64,000 nucleotides of DNA from Pseudomonas fluorescens. GTDB taxonomy: Bacteria; Pseudomonadota; Gammaproteobacteria; Pseudomonadales; Pseudomonadaceae. Below the pieces are notes generated by a model. It searched no databases. It had not been told where the DNA came from and saw only the letters and a list, made by a program, of their open reading frames with translations. Each line of letters opens with the position of its first letter. Position 1 is the stretch's first letter. The stretch covers positions 5,704,001 through 5,768,000 of the forward strand of contig NZ_LT907842.1 in the NCBI RefSeq assembly GCF_900215245.1. The letters run 5' to 3'. The translations under genes were made by a program, and so were the position numbers. Below, in pieces: positions 1-7,865 of this stretch.

Positions 1-405
1 ACCACCACCCTGGCGCAGGCCGCCGACCTAATTGCCATTGACGTCCATCGCGACGCCAACTGCGGCTGCTGCAAGAAGTGGATCAGCCACCTGGAAAGCA
101 ACGGGTTCAAGGTCAATGACCATGTGGAAGCCGACATGAGCGCCGTCAAGCAGCGCCTGGGCGTAGCGCCGCGCCTGGGCTCGTGCCATACCGCGGTGAT
201 CGACGGCAAGTTCGTCGAAGGCCACGTGCCCGCCGAGCAGGTACTGGCCCTGCGCAAGCGCGACGACTTGCTGGGGATTGCCGCGCCAGGCATGCCCATG
301 GGTTCGCCGGGCATGGAAATGGACGGCATGAGCGATGCCTATCAAGTCATCGGCCTGACCCGGGAAGGTCAAGACGTGGTGGTGGCCGACTACCCGGCCC
401 GTTGA
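1..405 (+). CDS. DUF411 metal-binding protein (5' end outside window)
   Basis: The reading frame is open from base 1, so the start and any signal peptide lie upstream. The visible 134 residues begin TTLAQAADL and contain a CGCCKKW motif, then a GSCHTAVIDG segment and a Met-rich stretch (GMPMGSPGMEMDGM). This is the layout of the DUF411 family, small periplasmic proteins linked to copper or other soft-metal handling. The cysteine pair and the Met-rich C-terminal region are the likely metal ligands. The family is clear; the metal and the pathway are inferred. The next gene follows within 3 bases, so the two are probably co-transcribed. Confidence 0.8.
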   Translation, partial: TTTLAQAADLIAIDVHRDANCGCCKKWISHLESNGFKVNDHVEADMSAVKQRLGVAPRLGSCHTAVIDGKFVEGHVPAEQVLALRKRDDLLGIAAPGMPMGSPGMEMDGMSDAYQVIGLTREGQDVVVADYPAR

Positions 406-408
406 TTG

Positions 409-849
409 ATGCTCGCCGGTTACCTGGGGCTATTTTTCGCCGCCTTCGGTGCGGCCACGCTGCTGCCAATGCAATCGGAGGCGGTGCTGGTGGGCCTCTT
501 GATCAGCGGGCATTACAGTGTGTGGGGGCTGCTGTGCATCGCCACCGTCGGCAATGTACTCGGCTCGGTGGTCAATTGGTGGCTGGGGCGCTCGGTTGAG
601 CGTTTTCAGACGCGGCGCTGGTTTCCGGTCAGCCCACGGCACCTGGAAAAGGTCCGCGTGCATTACCAGCGCTGGGGGCATTGGTCGTTGTTGCTCAGTT
701 GGGTGCCCATCATCGGTGACCCGCTGACCCTGGTGGCCGGGGTCATGCGCGAGCCCTTCTGGCGCTTCCTGCTGTTGGTTACCGTTGCAAAAGGCGCCCG
801 CTACGGCGTGCTGGCCCTGCTGACGGTGAACCACCTGGCAGCCGCATAA
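409..849 (+). CDS. YqaA/DedA-like (VTT domain) inner-membrane protein
   Basis: A protein of about 146 residues with several hydrophobic segments: near residues 3-22 and 27-50, and again near the C-terminus (FLLLVTVAKGARYGVLALL). The central part, with GNVLGSVVNWWLGR and the later LSWVPIIGDPLTLVAG, matches small DedA/YqaA-type VTT proteins, which are implicated in lipid flipping and membrane homeostasis. ATG at 409 is used; TTG at 406 would add one residue. It abuts the DUF411 gene and is probably in the same transcript. The exact substrate cannot be told from sequence. Confidence 0.8.
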   Translation: MLAGYLGLFFAAFGAATLLPMQSEAVLVGLLISGHYSVWGLLCIATVGNVLGSVVNWWLGRSVERFQTRRWFPVSPRHLEKVRVHYQRWGHWSLLLSWVPIIGDPLTLVAGVMREPFWRFLLLVTVAKGARYGVLALLTVNHLAAA

Positions 850-972
850 CCCGGCTTGAATGCCTCTGACGGATCGCTGGCGCAGCGCCGGCCTATCTCG
901 CTGCGCTGCGTTAATCCTCGCTTAATCCCCTCGCCACAGCATCCGGACACTGTTGTTTTCGGAGCCTGACCC

Positions 973-1746
973 ATGACGCTGATCCGTTCACTGTGCGCTG
1001 CCGGCCTGCTGCTGGGCAGCGCCCTTCCCGCCTTCGCGGCCAGCGAAAGTCCCGCCTACGGCCCTGAACTGCAAGGGTTTCAATACCCCTACCCGGTCGA
1101 ACACTTCACCTTCGAGTCCCAAGGCAAACCGTTGCAGATGGGTTACATGGATGTGCCCGCCGAGGGCAAGGCCAACGGGCGCACGGTGGTGTTGATGCAC
1201 GGCAAAAACTTCTGTGCGGCCAGCTGGGACGCGTCGATAAAAGCCCTCAGCGCCGACGGTTATCGGGTGATTGCGCCGGACCAGATCGGCTTTTGCACCT
1301 CCAGCAAGCCGGATCATTACCAATACAGTTTCCAGCAATTGGCGATCAACACCCACCAACTGATTGAACATCTCGGCATTCAAAAGGCCACCCTCGTCGG
1401 CCACTCCACCGGTGGCATGCTCGCCACCCGTTACGCGCTGCTCTATCCGGCGCAAACCGAGCAACTGGGGCTCGTTAACCCCATCGGCCTGGAAGACTGG
1501 AAAGCCCTGGGCGTGCCCTACCGCAGCGTCGACCAATGGTATGCGCGCGAGCTTAAACTCAGTGCCGACGGCATTCGCCAATATGAGCTCAACACCTATT
1601 ACGTCGGGCGCTGGAAGCCTGAATACGAGCGCTGGGTGGAGATGCTCGCCGGCTTGAATAAGGGGCCGGGGCATACCCAGGTCGCCTGGAACTCGGCGTT
1701 GATTTACGACATGATCTTCACACAACAAACGGCAATGTGGGGATGA
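973..1746 (+). pseudogene. Alpha/beta hydrolase, 5' part, split by the integrated element
   Basis: This is the N-terminal part (about 250 host residues) of a secreted alpha/beta hydrolase. It starts with a signal peptide (MTLIRSLCAAGLLLGSALPAFA) and carries the HGKNFCAASW oxyanion region and the nucleophile elbow GHSTGG (Ser). The host sequence ends at codons for IFT at 1714-1722; the remaining codons to the stop at 1744-1746 come from the element. The acid and His of the triad lie in the distant 3' part (24536-24800). Joining the parts at the CTTCAC core restores one frame of about 337 residues, so the gene is interrupted rather than decayed. Confidence 0.9.
1716..1721. other. attL core (CTTCAC)
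   Basis: Left crossover core, placed by comparing the broken hydrolase with its 3' part. Host sequence reads into ATCTTCAC here and element sequence (acaacaaacggc) follows. The same six bases occur at 24530-24535. Short cores are typical of large serine recombinases, whose true crossover is only 2 bp within the shared stretch. Confidence 0.8.
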
Positions 1747-1820
1747 ATGACGGAGCTTATCCGTATGGGGCGGGACGTGCAACCTGTAGCGGGGTGTTGC
1801 GGGGATATGGGCGGTTAGCC

Positions 1821-2117
1821 CTACTCGTATTTCTTGCCAGTGATGACCAAGGCTGATGGCCCCCGCTGCTTCAAGAAGGTTTCAGACTCAGCACTGGTTA
1901 CGCACCGGGTCTTAACTTCTATCTTCGGGTCTTTCACGTTGTTCTTCTTTGCCTCCTGCAAGATTTGCTCTGTGGTCTTCCTTTCAATCGAACTGGCGCC
2001 TGTGTAACAGCTAACCAACCCAAGATACTGTGTGTCTATCAACTTCTCTTTCTGACAATGGTCTTCATATCCTGTTGCTGAAACACAAAAACTGAACACA
2101 ACATAAAAGAATCCCAT
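1821..2117 (-). CDS. Small secreted or membrane-anchored protein, unknown
   Basis: 98 residues. The N-terminus MGFFYVVFSFCVSATG is a short hydrophobic signal-like segment. The rest is charged with several cysteines (EDHCQKE, GLVSCYTG, KTRCVTS), suggesting a secreted protein with disulfides or a lipoprotein-like anchor. Start chosen at 2117 because AAGGAG lies 8 bases upstream. It is the last element gene before the left end. I do not recognise the family. Position at the element edge fits accessory cargo. Confidence 0.6.
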   Translation of the reverse strand: MGFFYVVFSFCVSATGYEDHCQKEKLIDTQYLGLVSCYTGASSIERKTTEQILQEAKKNNVKDPKIEVKTRCVTSAESETFLKQRGPSALVITGKKYE

Positions 2118-2137
2118 CTACACCACTCCTTGGCTAT

Positions 2138-2350
2138 CTAACAGAATGTACAGCCCTCACATCGTTGCACGTAGTGTGTCAATGGTTGGTTGTCTTCCAC
2201 ACTCACTATGAAAGCCACAAGCCCAAACCTAGACGCACAATTCCTCAATGTTGCGGCTGTATCCAATGCTTTGAAGCTGTACATCTCGTAAACATTTGAA
2301 TCGTATCCCTTTTGAACGTACACATTGTGTGTCTGCTGGAGTGTATCCAT
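2138..2350 (-). CDS. Small hypothetical protein with cysteine-rich C-terminus
   Basis: A longer frame reaches 2515, but the internal ATG at 2350 has GGGAG five bases upstream and gives a 70-residue protein beginning MDTLQQTHNVYVQKG. The last residues are CEGCTFC, three cysteines near the stop. No family is recognised. If the upstream start were used, the extra residues would include a hydrophobic segment (FLLTWCAVVIGLLC), which would make it membrane-anchored; the site at 2350 looks better. It follows the gene at 2512-2892 beyond a terminator. Confidence 0.5.
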   Translation of the reverse strand: MDTLQQTHNVYVQKGYDSNVYEMYSFKALDTAATLRNCASRFGLVAFIVSVEDNQPLTHYVQRCEGCTFC

Positions 2351-2471
2351 GGCAGCTCCCTTTTCGTCAGGCTTCACAGGGTGCGAAACCTTGTGACATA
2401 GCAAACCTATCACAACCGCACACCAAGTCAACAGAAAGCGTGACACATGAGAATGAGACAGACACAAAAAA

Positions 2472-2487
2472 GGCCACTTATGTGGCC
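2472..2487 (-). terminator. Rho-independent terminator after the 2512-2892 gene
   Basis: Read on the minus strand: stem GGCCAC, loop ATAA, stem GTGGCC, then TTTTTTG. It lies 25 bases after the stop of the 126-residue gene. Confidence 0.75.
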
Positions 2488-2511
2488 CTTGGGGTTTGTG
2501 AAACTCTGCAA

Positions 2512-2892
2512 TCAATCAAACTTGGTTAGCTTGTCACGTGCTCTGATAAGGTCATTCGTCACACGTTCAAGCTCAGCTTGTAGCTGCTGCTCTTGCTCTT
2601 CAAGGTTGGTGATGAGGGTTTCAATACTTCTTTTGTATGCAGCTTCTACATCGTCCAACGTGGCAGCAGTGAGAATTGGGGCTGCTGTATGGGTTGGCGT
2701 GTGTTTCATTGTGTTATCAAAACTCTTTGAGGACTTTGGCTTCAACCAATTATTCAGCCCGCCATAGGTGACTTCTAACTCAGTGCCTTTAACACACTCA
2801 TGAAAGCTCTTACGTGACTCGCCTTTGGCCTCCGCGTCATGCCATGCGGAAATGATCTTCGCCTTTACCTCTGGAGATTTTGCCTGTGCCAT
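2512..2892 (-). CDS. Putative small DNA-binding protein with C-terminal coiled coil
   Basis: 126 residues from ATG 2892, which has AGGAG 8 bases upstream; a longer frame to 2979 lacks such a site. The N-terminal half (SPEVKAKIISAWHDAEAKG, then GGLNNWLKPKSSK) looks like a helical, possibly helix-turn-helix, domain. The C-terminal 45 residues are a heptad-like coiled coil (LEEQEQQLQAELERVTNDL). A small regulator or dimeric DNA-binding protein is the inference. No family assigned. A terminator follows directly, so it is the end of its transcript. Confidence 0.5.
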   Translation of the reverse strand: MAQAKSPEVKAKIISAWHDAEAKGESRKSFHECVKGTELEVTYGGLNNWLKPKSSKSFDNTMKHTPTHTAAPILTAATLDDVEAAYKRSIETLITNLEEQEQQLQAELERVTNDLIRARDKLTKFD

Positions 2893-2956
2893 CGTGAAAG
2901 CTCCTGTGAATGCTGTGTGGGCAGACTGTAACACATCACATTGCACACAGGGAAGC

Positions 2957-3262
2957 CTACCGGGACAGACAAATAACACTCACATCACGATACCAAGGCT
3001 CACGGCTGCTCTGTTTGGTCAGAACGGCCATGCTCTCACATTCATCATGGGACATTGGGCCAAGCTCACGCTGTTTGCAGTCGAATAACCCAAGGGTGCA
3101 GGTTGTGGAACGGATTGTTGTGTCTTTCGCACCAGAAGACAGAGAAGACATGGCATAAAACAAGGCTGCACTCTTCTCTTGGGGTATTGTGTCAGCAAAG
3201 GAAGCTGCACAAAGGGAAAAGCTTAAAGCTACAGCACAAGCTAGCTTGGAAAGGATGTTCAT
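2957..3262 (-). CDS. Small periplasmic or secreted protein
   Basis: 101 residues from ATG 3262, which is preceded by AGGAG. A classical signal peptide is visible (MNILSKLACAVALSFSLCAASFA, cleavage likely after ASFA). The mature part has four spaced cysteines (TTCTLGLFDC, HDECES, VICLSR), so two disulfides are plausible. No family recognised. Two such exported small proteins at the left end of a phage-like element suggest cargo that changes the host surface or periplasm, but this is inference. Confidence 0.6.
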   Translation of the reverse strand: MNILSKLACAVALSFSLCAASFADTIPQEKSAALFYAMSSLSSGAKDTTIRSTTCTLGLFDCKQRELGPMSHDECESMAVLTKQSSREPWYRDVSVICLSR

Positions 3263-3701
3263 AATGGTTACTCCTGTAAGGTTGATAGTTAGGTGAAGAA
3301 GTGTAAGCAAAATATTTTGCTCACGTAGAAATCGAGGTTGGTTGAGTGCGCGTGATGGAAAATGCACACAAGAATTCCAGCCCCGCCGCCAGAACAGAAT
3401 CACTTTCAAGAGTGTTACTCAATTCACAGTCTGGAAAATAAGGTAACACACCATAGAATACTTTCTGGAATGGCTTTCCCATTTCCCGCCAAAAAATACG
3501 GCCTCATGTTTTGTGAGATGTGGCTTGCACTGGGAAATATAAGATGGAGGGTGTGTGTTACGGGGAGTTGTTAGATGGCGTGTGATGATTGGAAAAGCCG
3601 ATTTCAAGCGAGAGGTATCAAGCAACACGCGAGCGCCCAAATGGGAATCGTTCTTAATTATGAAATAAGTCCGTGACCTCCTGAGAGCCTGCCCACGCTG
3701 T
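3263..3701. other. Intergenic stretch, no convincing gene
   Basis: Frames in this stretch (for example 3419-3640 on the minus strand) have no good ribosome binding site and no recognisable domain. It separates the exported-protein gene from the small serine recombinase and may hold the promoter of the former. Confidence 0.4.
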
Positions 3702-4403
3702 TTACTTCTTGAAGCTTACATCCAGAGCCAGCATCAAGCGACGTACTGTTGTAGGCGACCACAGACCGCCACGGGCTGTGTAGATACCCTTTGTGTTCAG
3801 ACAGTCAGCAAGAGACTGAAGTGTGTTCACGCCTCTGTACAGACACTGCTCAACGTGTGTTCCAACCAACGTGTGGTGGGCTTCCTGCTTGACTGCTTTG
3901 ACTGCATTCATGTTGGTGGTGTTGCCTTTGATACGTCCCTTGGAAAGCGCCTGTGAGCGACGTTCCACTTTAGCTAAGCTCTCTTCACAGCCACTGTCTG
4001 CACGCTCCTGTAGCGCCTTCAAGGCGTCTTTTGTACGCTGGCTGATGAATGCACGTTCCTGTTCTGCCAAGGCTGCAAACAAGTGCAGTTGAAACTTGTC
4101 AGCTTGCGGCATGGTTGCCACCTTGAAGTCAACACGCTTCATCAAGCTGGCTATGTGCTCAACGTCCCGTGACAAACGATCAAGCTTAGCCACCACCAGA
4201 GGCAAACCCTGTGCAATCGCCTTGGAGCATTCAGGACGTTCTAGGGGCGGTGTTGTACCAGAGATTGTTTCAGAGAATTCAGCTACCACTGTCCAACCAT
4301 TTTGCTTGGCTGCTGTTTCAATGTACGAACGTTGAGCCTCAAGACCTAGCCCACTCTCGCCTTGACCTTTGGTAGAAACCCTGATGTAAGCAACAACGTT
4401 CAT
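3702..4403 (-). CDS. Small serine recombinase (resolvase/invertase family)
   Basis: 233 residues. The N-terminal catalytic domain shows YIRVSTKGQ with the nucleophilic Ser near residue 10, then GLGLEAQR, VVAKLDRLSRD with the conserved Arg/Asp, and the long helix region FAALAEQERAFISQRTKDAL. The C-terminal part ends with a putative helix-turn-helix (LADCLNTKG...WSPTTVRRLML). This is resolvase/invertase size and organisation, unlike the large recombinase at the right end. It may resolve dimers or invert a segment. No paired crossover sites were identified nearby. A promoter and a GGA-type site precede it. Confidence 0.85.
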   Translation of the reverse strand: MNVVAYIRVSTKGQGESGLGLEAQRSYIETAAKQNGWTVVAEFSETISGTTPPLERPECSKAIAQGLPLVVAKLDRLSRDVEHIASLMKRVDFKVATMPQADKFQLHLFAALAEQERAFISQRTKDALKALQERADSGCEESLAKVERRSQALSKGRIKGNTTNMNAVKAVKQEAHHTLVGTHVEQCLYRGVNTLQSLADCLNTKGIYTARGGLWSPTTVRRLMLALDVSFKK

Positions 4404-4436
4404 TGTCTGTATTCCTGTTTACTCTGTGTGGTTGTC

Positions 4437-4465
4437 ATTCTACACGTCACAAACACATATGACAA
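4437..4465 (-). promoter_or_regulatory. Sigma70-like promoter of the small recombinase
   Basis: On the minus strand TTGTCA (4465-4460) is followed after 17 bases by TAGAAT (4442-4437), about 34 bases upstream of the start codon at 4403. Confidence 0.5.
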
Positions 4466-4833
4466 ATGTCTGAACGACCATTACCAGAAATGACAAACAA
4501 TGATTACACAGTGTGTCAGCTCACACCTACGGTGTTATGTCAACAGGATTAATTGCTTGTGTTCTATTTGTTGTGTGTTTGTTGGGAATCCTCTTGACTG
4601 GACACACCTTTGTATGAGCGACCTTTGAGAGTGTGAGCTTCGATGTGCCAAGGCACGGTGCTTTCGCATCAAGAGGATTACCACTTGAGAATGTATCCCA
4701 ATACAAACACAAACATATCCATCACCAACCAATCAGCGTATCCGCTGGAGCCGCCATAGGCTCAATGGCTTCTGTGTTCATTGGAAATGAAGGGTTGTCC
4801 TGCTTATGCCTCGGGGCATGGGGCTGTGACTCT

Positions 4834-4849
4834 CTGAACGTCCGTTCAG
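4834..4849. repeat. Palindrome family A, copy 1 (CTGAACGTCCGTTCAG)
   Basis: Perfect inverted repeat with CTGAACG arms around 2 bases. It is followed by TTATATCACT. Same family as 5535-5550 and 5790-5805; likely the operator of a dimeric regulator. Confidence 0.7.
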
Positions 4850-4931
4850 GGGTTATATCACTGGGAGTTTGTCACAACCGTTCTGGGCTGAGAGCCTTAT
4901 AAACCGTGGCTTCCAGCCGAGTGAGACACGT

Positions 4932-4951
4932 TTTTAGTGGACACTATTTCA
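4932..4951 (+). repeat. 20-base motif, copy 1 (TTTTAGTGGACACTATTTCA)
   Basis: Matches 15207-15226 (TTTTAGTGGACAACATTTCA) at all but a few bases in the middle. Both copies lie in the element's two non-coding regions, which suggests a shared functional site. Confidence 0.5.
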
Positions 4952-5534
4952 GAACACCTTACGGCGTCTGAGAGAGAGTTTGCACAGAATGTTGTTGACG
5001 CTCTGCACCATCTATGAGGCTTGGATTGTGTGTTCGCACTTGAGTGTGTGCCACGTCCGTCAGCGTGATATCCCATCTGTCAACTGTTATTCATCACATA
5101 ACACAGATGAGAATCCCTACCATCTCCAAATTGAAGCCTTCCGGCAAATCGTGTGAAATTCCTTGATGGGAATCACTCTCATCTATCTGAGAAGTGTAAA
5201 GATTGCACAGATGTGCGCTGAAGTGGTTGACACATGTTCTTGGTTGTGAATCTGTGGTGATTTCTTCGATTATTTTTCACTTTTGTGCAAAAATCTCTTG
5301 CATGTGCAAAATGGATTTGCTTAGTAAAACAGCACACAGACAAACTACCCTCAAGTGTCACCACCACTGGTAATACGACATCAAGCTAACAAACCGTTCA
5401 AACACACTCTCATCAAAGTATTCACACTCATAAAGCGGTATCAGCAGAAAGGAATACTCCTACAGATAATAGATAGCAAGCTAACAGTATTACTACCCTA
5501 CTCCTGATGGATGATTTAACAGTGGTACTACTCT

Positions 5535-5550
5535 CTGAACGGACGTTCAG
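5535..5550. repeat. Palindrome family A, copy 2 (CTGAACGGACGTTCAG)
   Basis: Inverted repeat with CTGAACG arms and a 2-base centre, preceded by CTCT as at copies 1 and 3. Followed within 35 bases by GTGATATA. Confidence 0.7.
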
Positions 5551-5565
5551 AAGCTTACATACCTA

Positions 5566-5579
5566 GTGTCGTGAGACAC
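5566..5579. repeat. Inverted repeat GTGTC-N4-GACAC
   Basis: Sequence GTGTCGTGAGACAC. Related in arm sequence to the repeat at 5685-5699. Confidence 0.55.
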
Positions 5580-5658
5580 AGTGATATACCAGTCAAACAA
5601 GAAACATAACAACCAACTATCAAATGAGCTAACCGCTCTTATATTGGTGCAGAAAGCC

Positions 5659-5673
5659 TTGTCAGAATGACAA
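5659..5673. repeat. Inverted repeat TTGTCA-N3-TGACAA
   Basis: Perfect 6-base arms around GAA. Lies between the other palindromes upstream of the FRG gene. Confidence 0.55.
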
Positions 5674-5684
5674 AGGATATACCC

Positions 5685-5699
5685 GTGTCGGTACGACAC
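5685..5699. repeat. Inverted repeat GTGTCG-N3-CGACAC
   Basis: Perfect 6-base arms around GTA; shares GTGTCG with the repeat at 5566. Confidence 0.55.
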
Positions 5700-5775
5700 A
5701 GAGTTACTATCTCTTTAGGTTTCTTGTTTCTATTGTTGGTTGTATGTGGGAACCACATCAGGCGAGAACACTTGA

Positions 5776-5805
5776 AGTGATATATCACTCTGAACTGACG
5801 TTCAG
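5776..5805. promoter_or_regulatory. Abutting palindromes upstream of the FRG gene
   Basis: A perfect 14-base palindrome, AGTGATATATCACT (5776-5789), directly joins palindrome family A copy 3, CTGAACTGACGTTCAG (5790-5805). The pair ends 86 bases before the FRG start codon, a normal place for an operator. Confidence 0.6.
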
Positions 5806-5891
5806 GGGCTGCACAACAGGTGCTCTCTTGCGGCTCTGGATTATCGGCCCGTACACTTGGATACAACCAACGGAACAAGGATCAAGCAACG

Positions 5892-6818
5892 ATGGGAAGC
5901 CCAACTGAGATAGCCTTTGAGACTGCACGTCAGTTGCTTGACCACGTTTCGCCTCTAAATGACGCTTGGAAAAACGGGAAATACGTCTTCAGGGGTCAGC
6001 CAAGCGACGAGTACAAACTAACCCCTTCTGTGTGTCGTAATGGCGAAGGCTCATTTGGGTACGGCTCCCCTCGAAGAATGTTTGATAAGTCAAGCTCGGG
6101 CCAAGTCCGCTTTGAGTTAGACATTCTGAAGAAGTTTTTAGATGGCTGTGACCGGTCTGGGCTGATTGTACCCGGATATACAGAACAGATTAGAGACAGG
6201 CTGATAACTGCTCAACACTCGTTCATGAGTGGACACAGACCTTGGCCTCAGCCAGAAATGCACCAAATCATGGCGATAGCTCAACACTATGAAGTGCCAA
6301 CCCGCCTCCTAGATTGGACTGATCGAAGCTTTGTTGCATGTTATTTTGCAGCAGCATCAGCAAGCTTTGAGATTGACTTTATGGGGATGCCAAAGATTGC
6401 TGTGTGGGCGCTGGAAACAACTTCTGCACCTTTCTGGAAAACGATAAAGATCATTCGACCACCGGGAGGCACAAGTCAGAATCAAGCGGCTCAATCTGGT
6501 TTGTTCACTGCTCACCATGCGACGGATTACAGTGTAGACGACACATACAAGGCTGACGCACTTGAAGACGTTCAGGAGATATACGACATAACAAACGGCT
6601 ATGCTCCACTTATCAAAATGACGCTACCATTAAGTGAGGCACCTGACTTACTGGATTTGTGTTCTAAGATGGGCATTGATGGCTCAACTCTCTTCCCCGG
6701 ATTCCACGGTGTGGCAAAGATGGTTAAAGATTGGGGTAATGTCGAGATTGGTGTTAGACACACTCGATCAGCAATAGACGAATATAACGCTGAGGGTTAT
6801 GACCCTGACTTCGACTGA
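5892..6818 (+). CDS. FRG-domain protein, likely anti-phage cargo
   Basis: 308 residues from ATG 5892 (AAGGA about 10 bases upstream); an upstream in-frame ATG at 5820 lacks a good site. FRG signature: YVFRGQ near residue 31-36 and AQHYEVPTRLLDWT near residue 140, with further aromatic-rich segments to the C-terminus. FRG domains recur in bacterial defence islands and abortive-infection loci; the biochemical activity is not settled. It is the only well-supported plus-strand gene of normal length in the element, convergent with the spike gene and behind a dense operator region. That is the arrangement of an independently controlled cargo gene protecting the lysogen against other phages (inference). 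Confidence 0.85.
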   Translation: MGSPTEIAFETARQLLDHVSPLNDAWKNGKYVFRGQPSDEYKLTPSVCRNGEGSFGYGSPRRMFDKSSSGQVRFELDILKKFLDGCDRSGLIVPGYTEQIRDRLITAQHSFMSGHRPWPQPEMHQIMAIAQHYEVPTRLLDWTDRSFVACYFAAASASFEIDFMGMPKIAVWALETTSAPFWKTIKIIRPPGGTSQNQAAQSGLFTAHHATDYSVDDTYKADALEDVQEIYDITNGYAPLIKMTLPLSEAPDLLDLCSKMGIDGSTLFPGFHGVAKMVKDWGNVEIGVRHTRSAIDEYNAEGYDPDFD

Positions 6819-6831
6819 GCATGAATAAGAA

Positions 6832-6850
6832 AGCCCGTTCATGGCGGGCT
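6832..6850. terminator. Bidirectional terminator between FRG gene and spike gene
   Basis: Stem AGCCCG / CGGGCT with a 7-base loop. Read on the minus strand it is followed by TTCTTATTC, and on the plus strand by GTTCTGTTG. It separates two convergent genes. Confidence 0.65.
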
Positions 6851-6859
6851 GTTCTGTTG

Positions 6860-7615
6860 TTAGGCTGTTGGCAATCCAGATACACCACTACCCGGTGTAA
6901 CCCCGGCGTGTTTGTGGGTGTCAAATGGAATCCCGTTGAATGTCCATGTTCCGCTGATAGTGGTGTTGCCTGTCCATGTGGTGTTAGGCACATTCACTTT
7001 CAGAGAAGAGGCATTGATAGAGACACTGTTGCTTGCGTTCAGCTCAATGTCTTTAGCAATAACTTTCACTGTGAATTGTGAGTTGATTTCAACGTTGCCG
7101 TCTGCTTTGAGAGTGACGTTTGTTTCTGCACCAGTCCCTGTGTTGTGGATGATGGTTAGATCATTCGCATCTCTTGGGAGTTTCAAGCTCTGGAGTTGTT
7201 GAGCAATCACGCCCGGTGGAGCCAACCCCGGAAAGAACACAACATCCATCTCATCCTTCATCCGGTTGTTATTCACTTTGGTAGGATTGGAGTTGGAAGC
7301 AATCTTGAAGTTATCTAGACTGTTATCGGCAACATCGCACCACCCTTCATCACCTACGCTAACAGGGAAGAGGATTGCACTTCTGTGAGTTCTGATATGG
7401 CCAATAGGAACATTGAGGATGTGCAAGTCATCCATGTTTTCCCCATCGTCGGTGTACCGTTGAATCAAAGACTTCACTGTCACGGATGGAACAGCGGTAT
7501 TATTGACGCCAACTACAACAGCGGGAAAGCCTGTTCTAGCGTTGTCGTTGTGGTTATGAATCTCTGTTTTGATAACGTCGATATAGGACGCGTCTGGATA
7601 GGTAATATTGAACAT
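6860..7615 (-). CDS. Phage baseplate spike protein (Gp138/gpV-like)
   Basis: 251 residues. The N-terminal half (PAVVVGVNN, then VKSLIQRYTDDGENMDDLHILNVPI and ILFPVSVGDEGWCDVAD) looks like the OB-fold region of Gp138/gpV-type spikes. The C-terminal half is a beta-helical repeat (NVTLKADGNVEINSQ...DIELNASNSVSINASSLKV). The end, FDTHKHAGVTPGSGVSGLP, carries the HxH pair that binds the apical metal ion in such spikes. It is the membrane-piercing tip of a contractile-type tail. Start ATG 7615 overlaps the upstream stop (TAATG), so translation is coupled. Confidence 0.85.
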   Translation of the reverse strand: MFNITYPDASYIDVIKTEIHNHNDNARTGFPAVVVGVNNTAVPSVTVKSLIQRYTDDGENMDDLHILNVPIGHIRTHRSAILFPVSVGDEGWCDVADNSLDNFKIASNSNPTKVNNNRMKDEMDVVFFPGLAPPGVIAQQLQSLKLPRDANDLTIIHNTGTGAETNVTLKADGNVEINSQFTVKVIAKDIELNASNSVSINASSLKVNVPNTTWTGNTTISGTWTFNGIPFDTHKHAGVTPGSGVSGLPTA

Positions 7616-7848
7616 TAAGCTACCTTGCTTAGACGTACTGGGAGACGGATTTCAGGTAGAGGAAGAACATCACCTTTGTTGTCTTGTAGAACAAAGTAGA
7701 CTCCACCATTATCTGTCTTTGCACGGAACACTTTGGAAGTGTCGTAAACGTCTTGCTCTTGAAGGAACTCATCAGCAGCAGCCTCAGCTTCTGCTTGAGT
7801 TTTAAAATGGGATGGGTATGTGATACCCTCAATTGTTACTGGGAACAT
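7615..7848 (-). CDS. Small hypothetical tail-module protein
   Basis: 77 residues, MFPVTIEGITYPSHFKTQAEAEAAADEFL at the start, then a beta-rich segment (KVFRAKTDNGGVYFVLQDN). It is coupled to the spike gene by TAATG and follows the membrane protein at 7866-8222. No family recognised. Position between the tape measure and spike genes suggests a minor baseplate or assembly protein. Confidence 0.6.
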   Translation of the reverse strand: MFPVTIEGITYPSHFKTQAEAEAAADEFLQEQDVYDTSKVFRAKTDNGGVYFVLQDNKGDVLPLPEIRLPVRLSKVA

Positions 7849-7865
7849 GTTTGATTCTCCTGTGT

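Larger units (their letters stand above)
4466..5891. other. Long non-coding region rich in palindromes
   Basis: About 1.4 kb between two divergent genes without a supported protein gene. It contains three copies of a CTGAAC-centred palindrome, several other inverted repeats with 5-7 base arms, three TATATCAC/GTGATATA motifs, and one copy of a 20-base motif also found at 15207. This is the likely control region for the FRG gene and possibly an origin or recombination site. Confidence 0.6.

Noticed and set aside
3419..3640. Minus-strand frame of 73 codons
   Set aside because: No ribosome binding site and no domain; composition looks non-coding.
4834..4849. LexA box (CTG-N10-CAG)
   Set aside because: The outer triplets fit, but the inner AACG..CGTT does not match the AT-rich centre of the Pseudomonas LexA consensus; treated as an element-specific palindrome.
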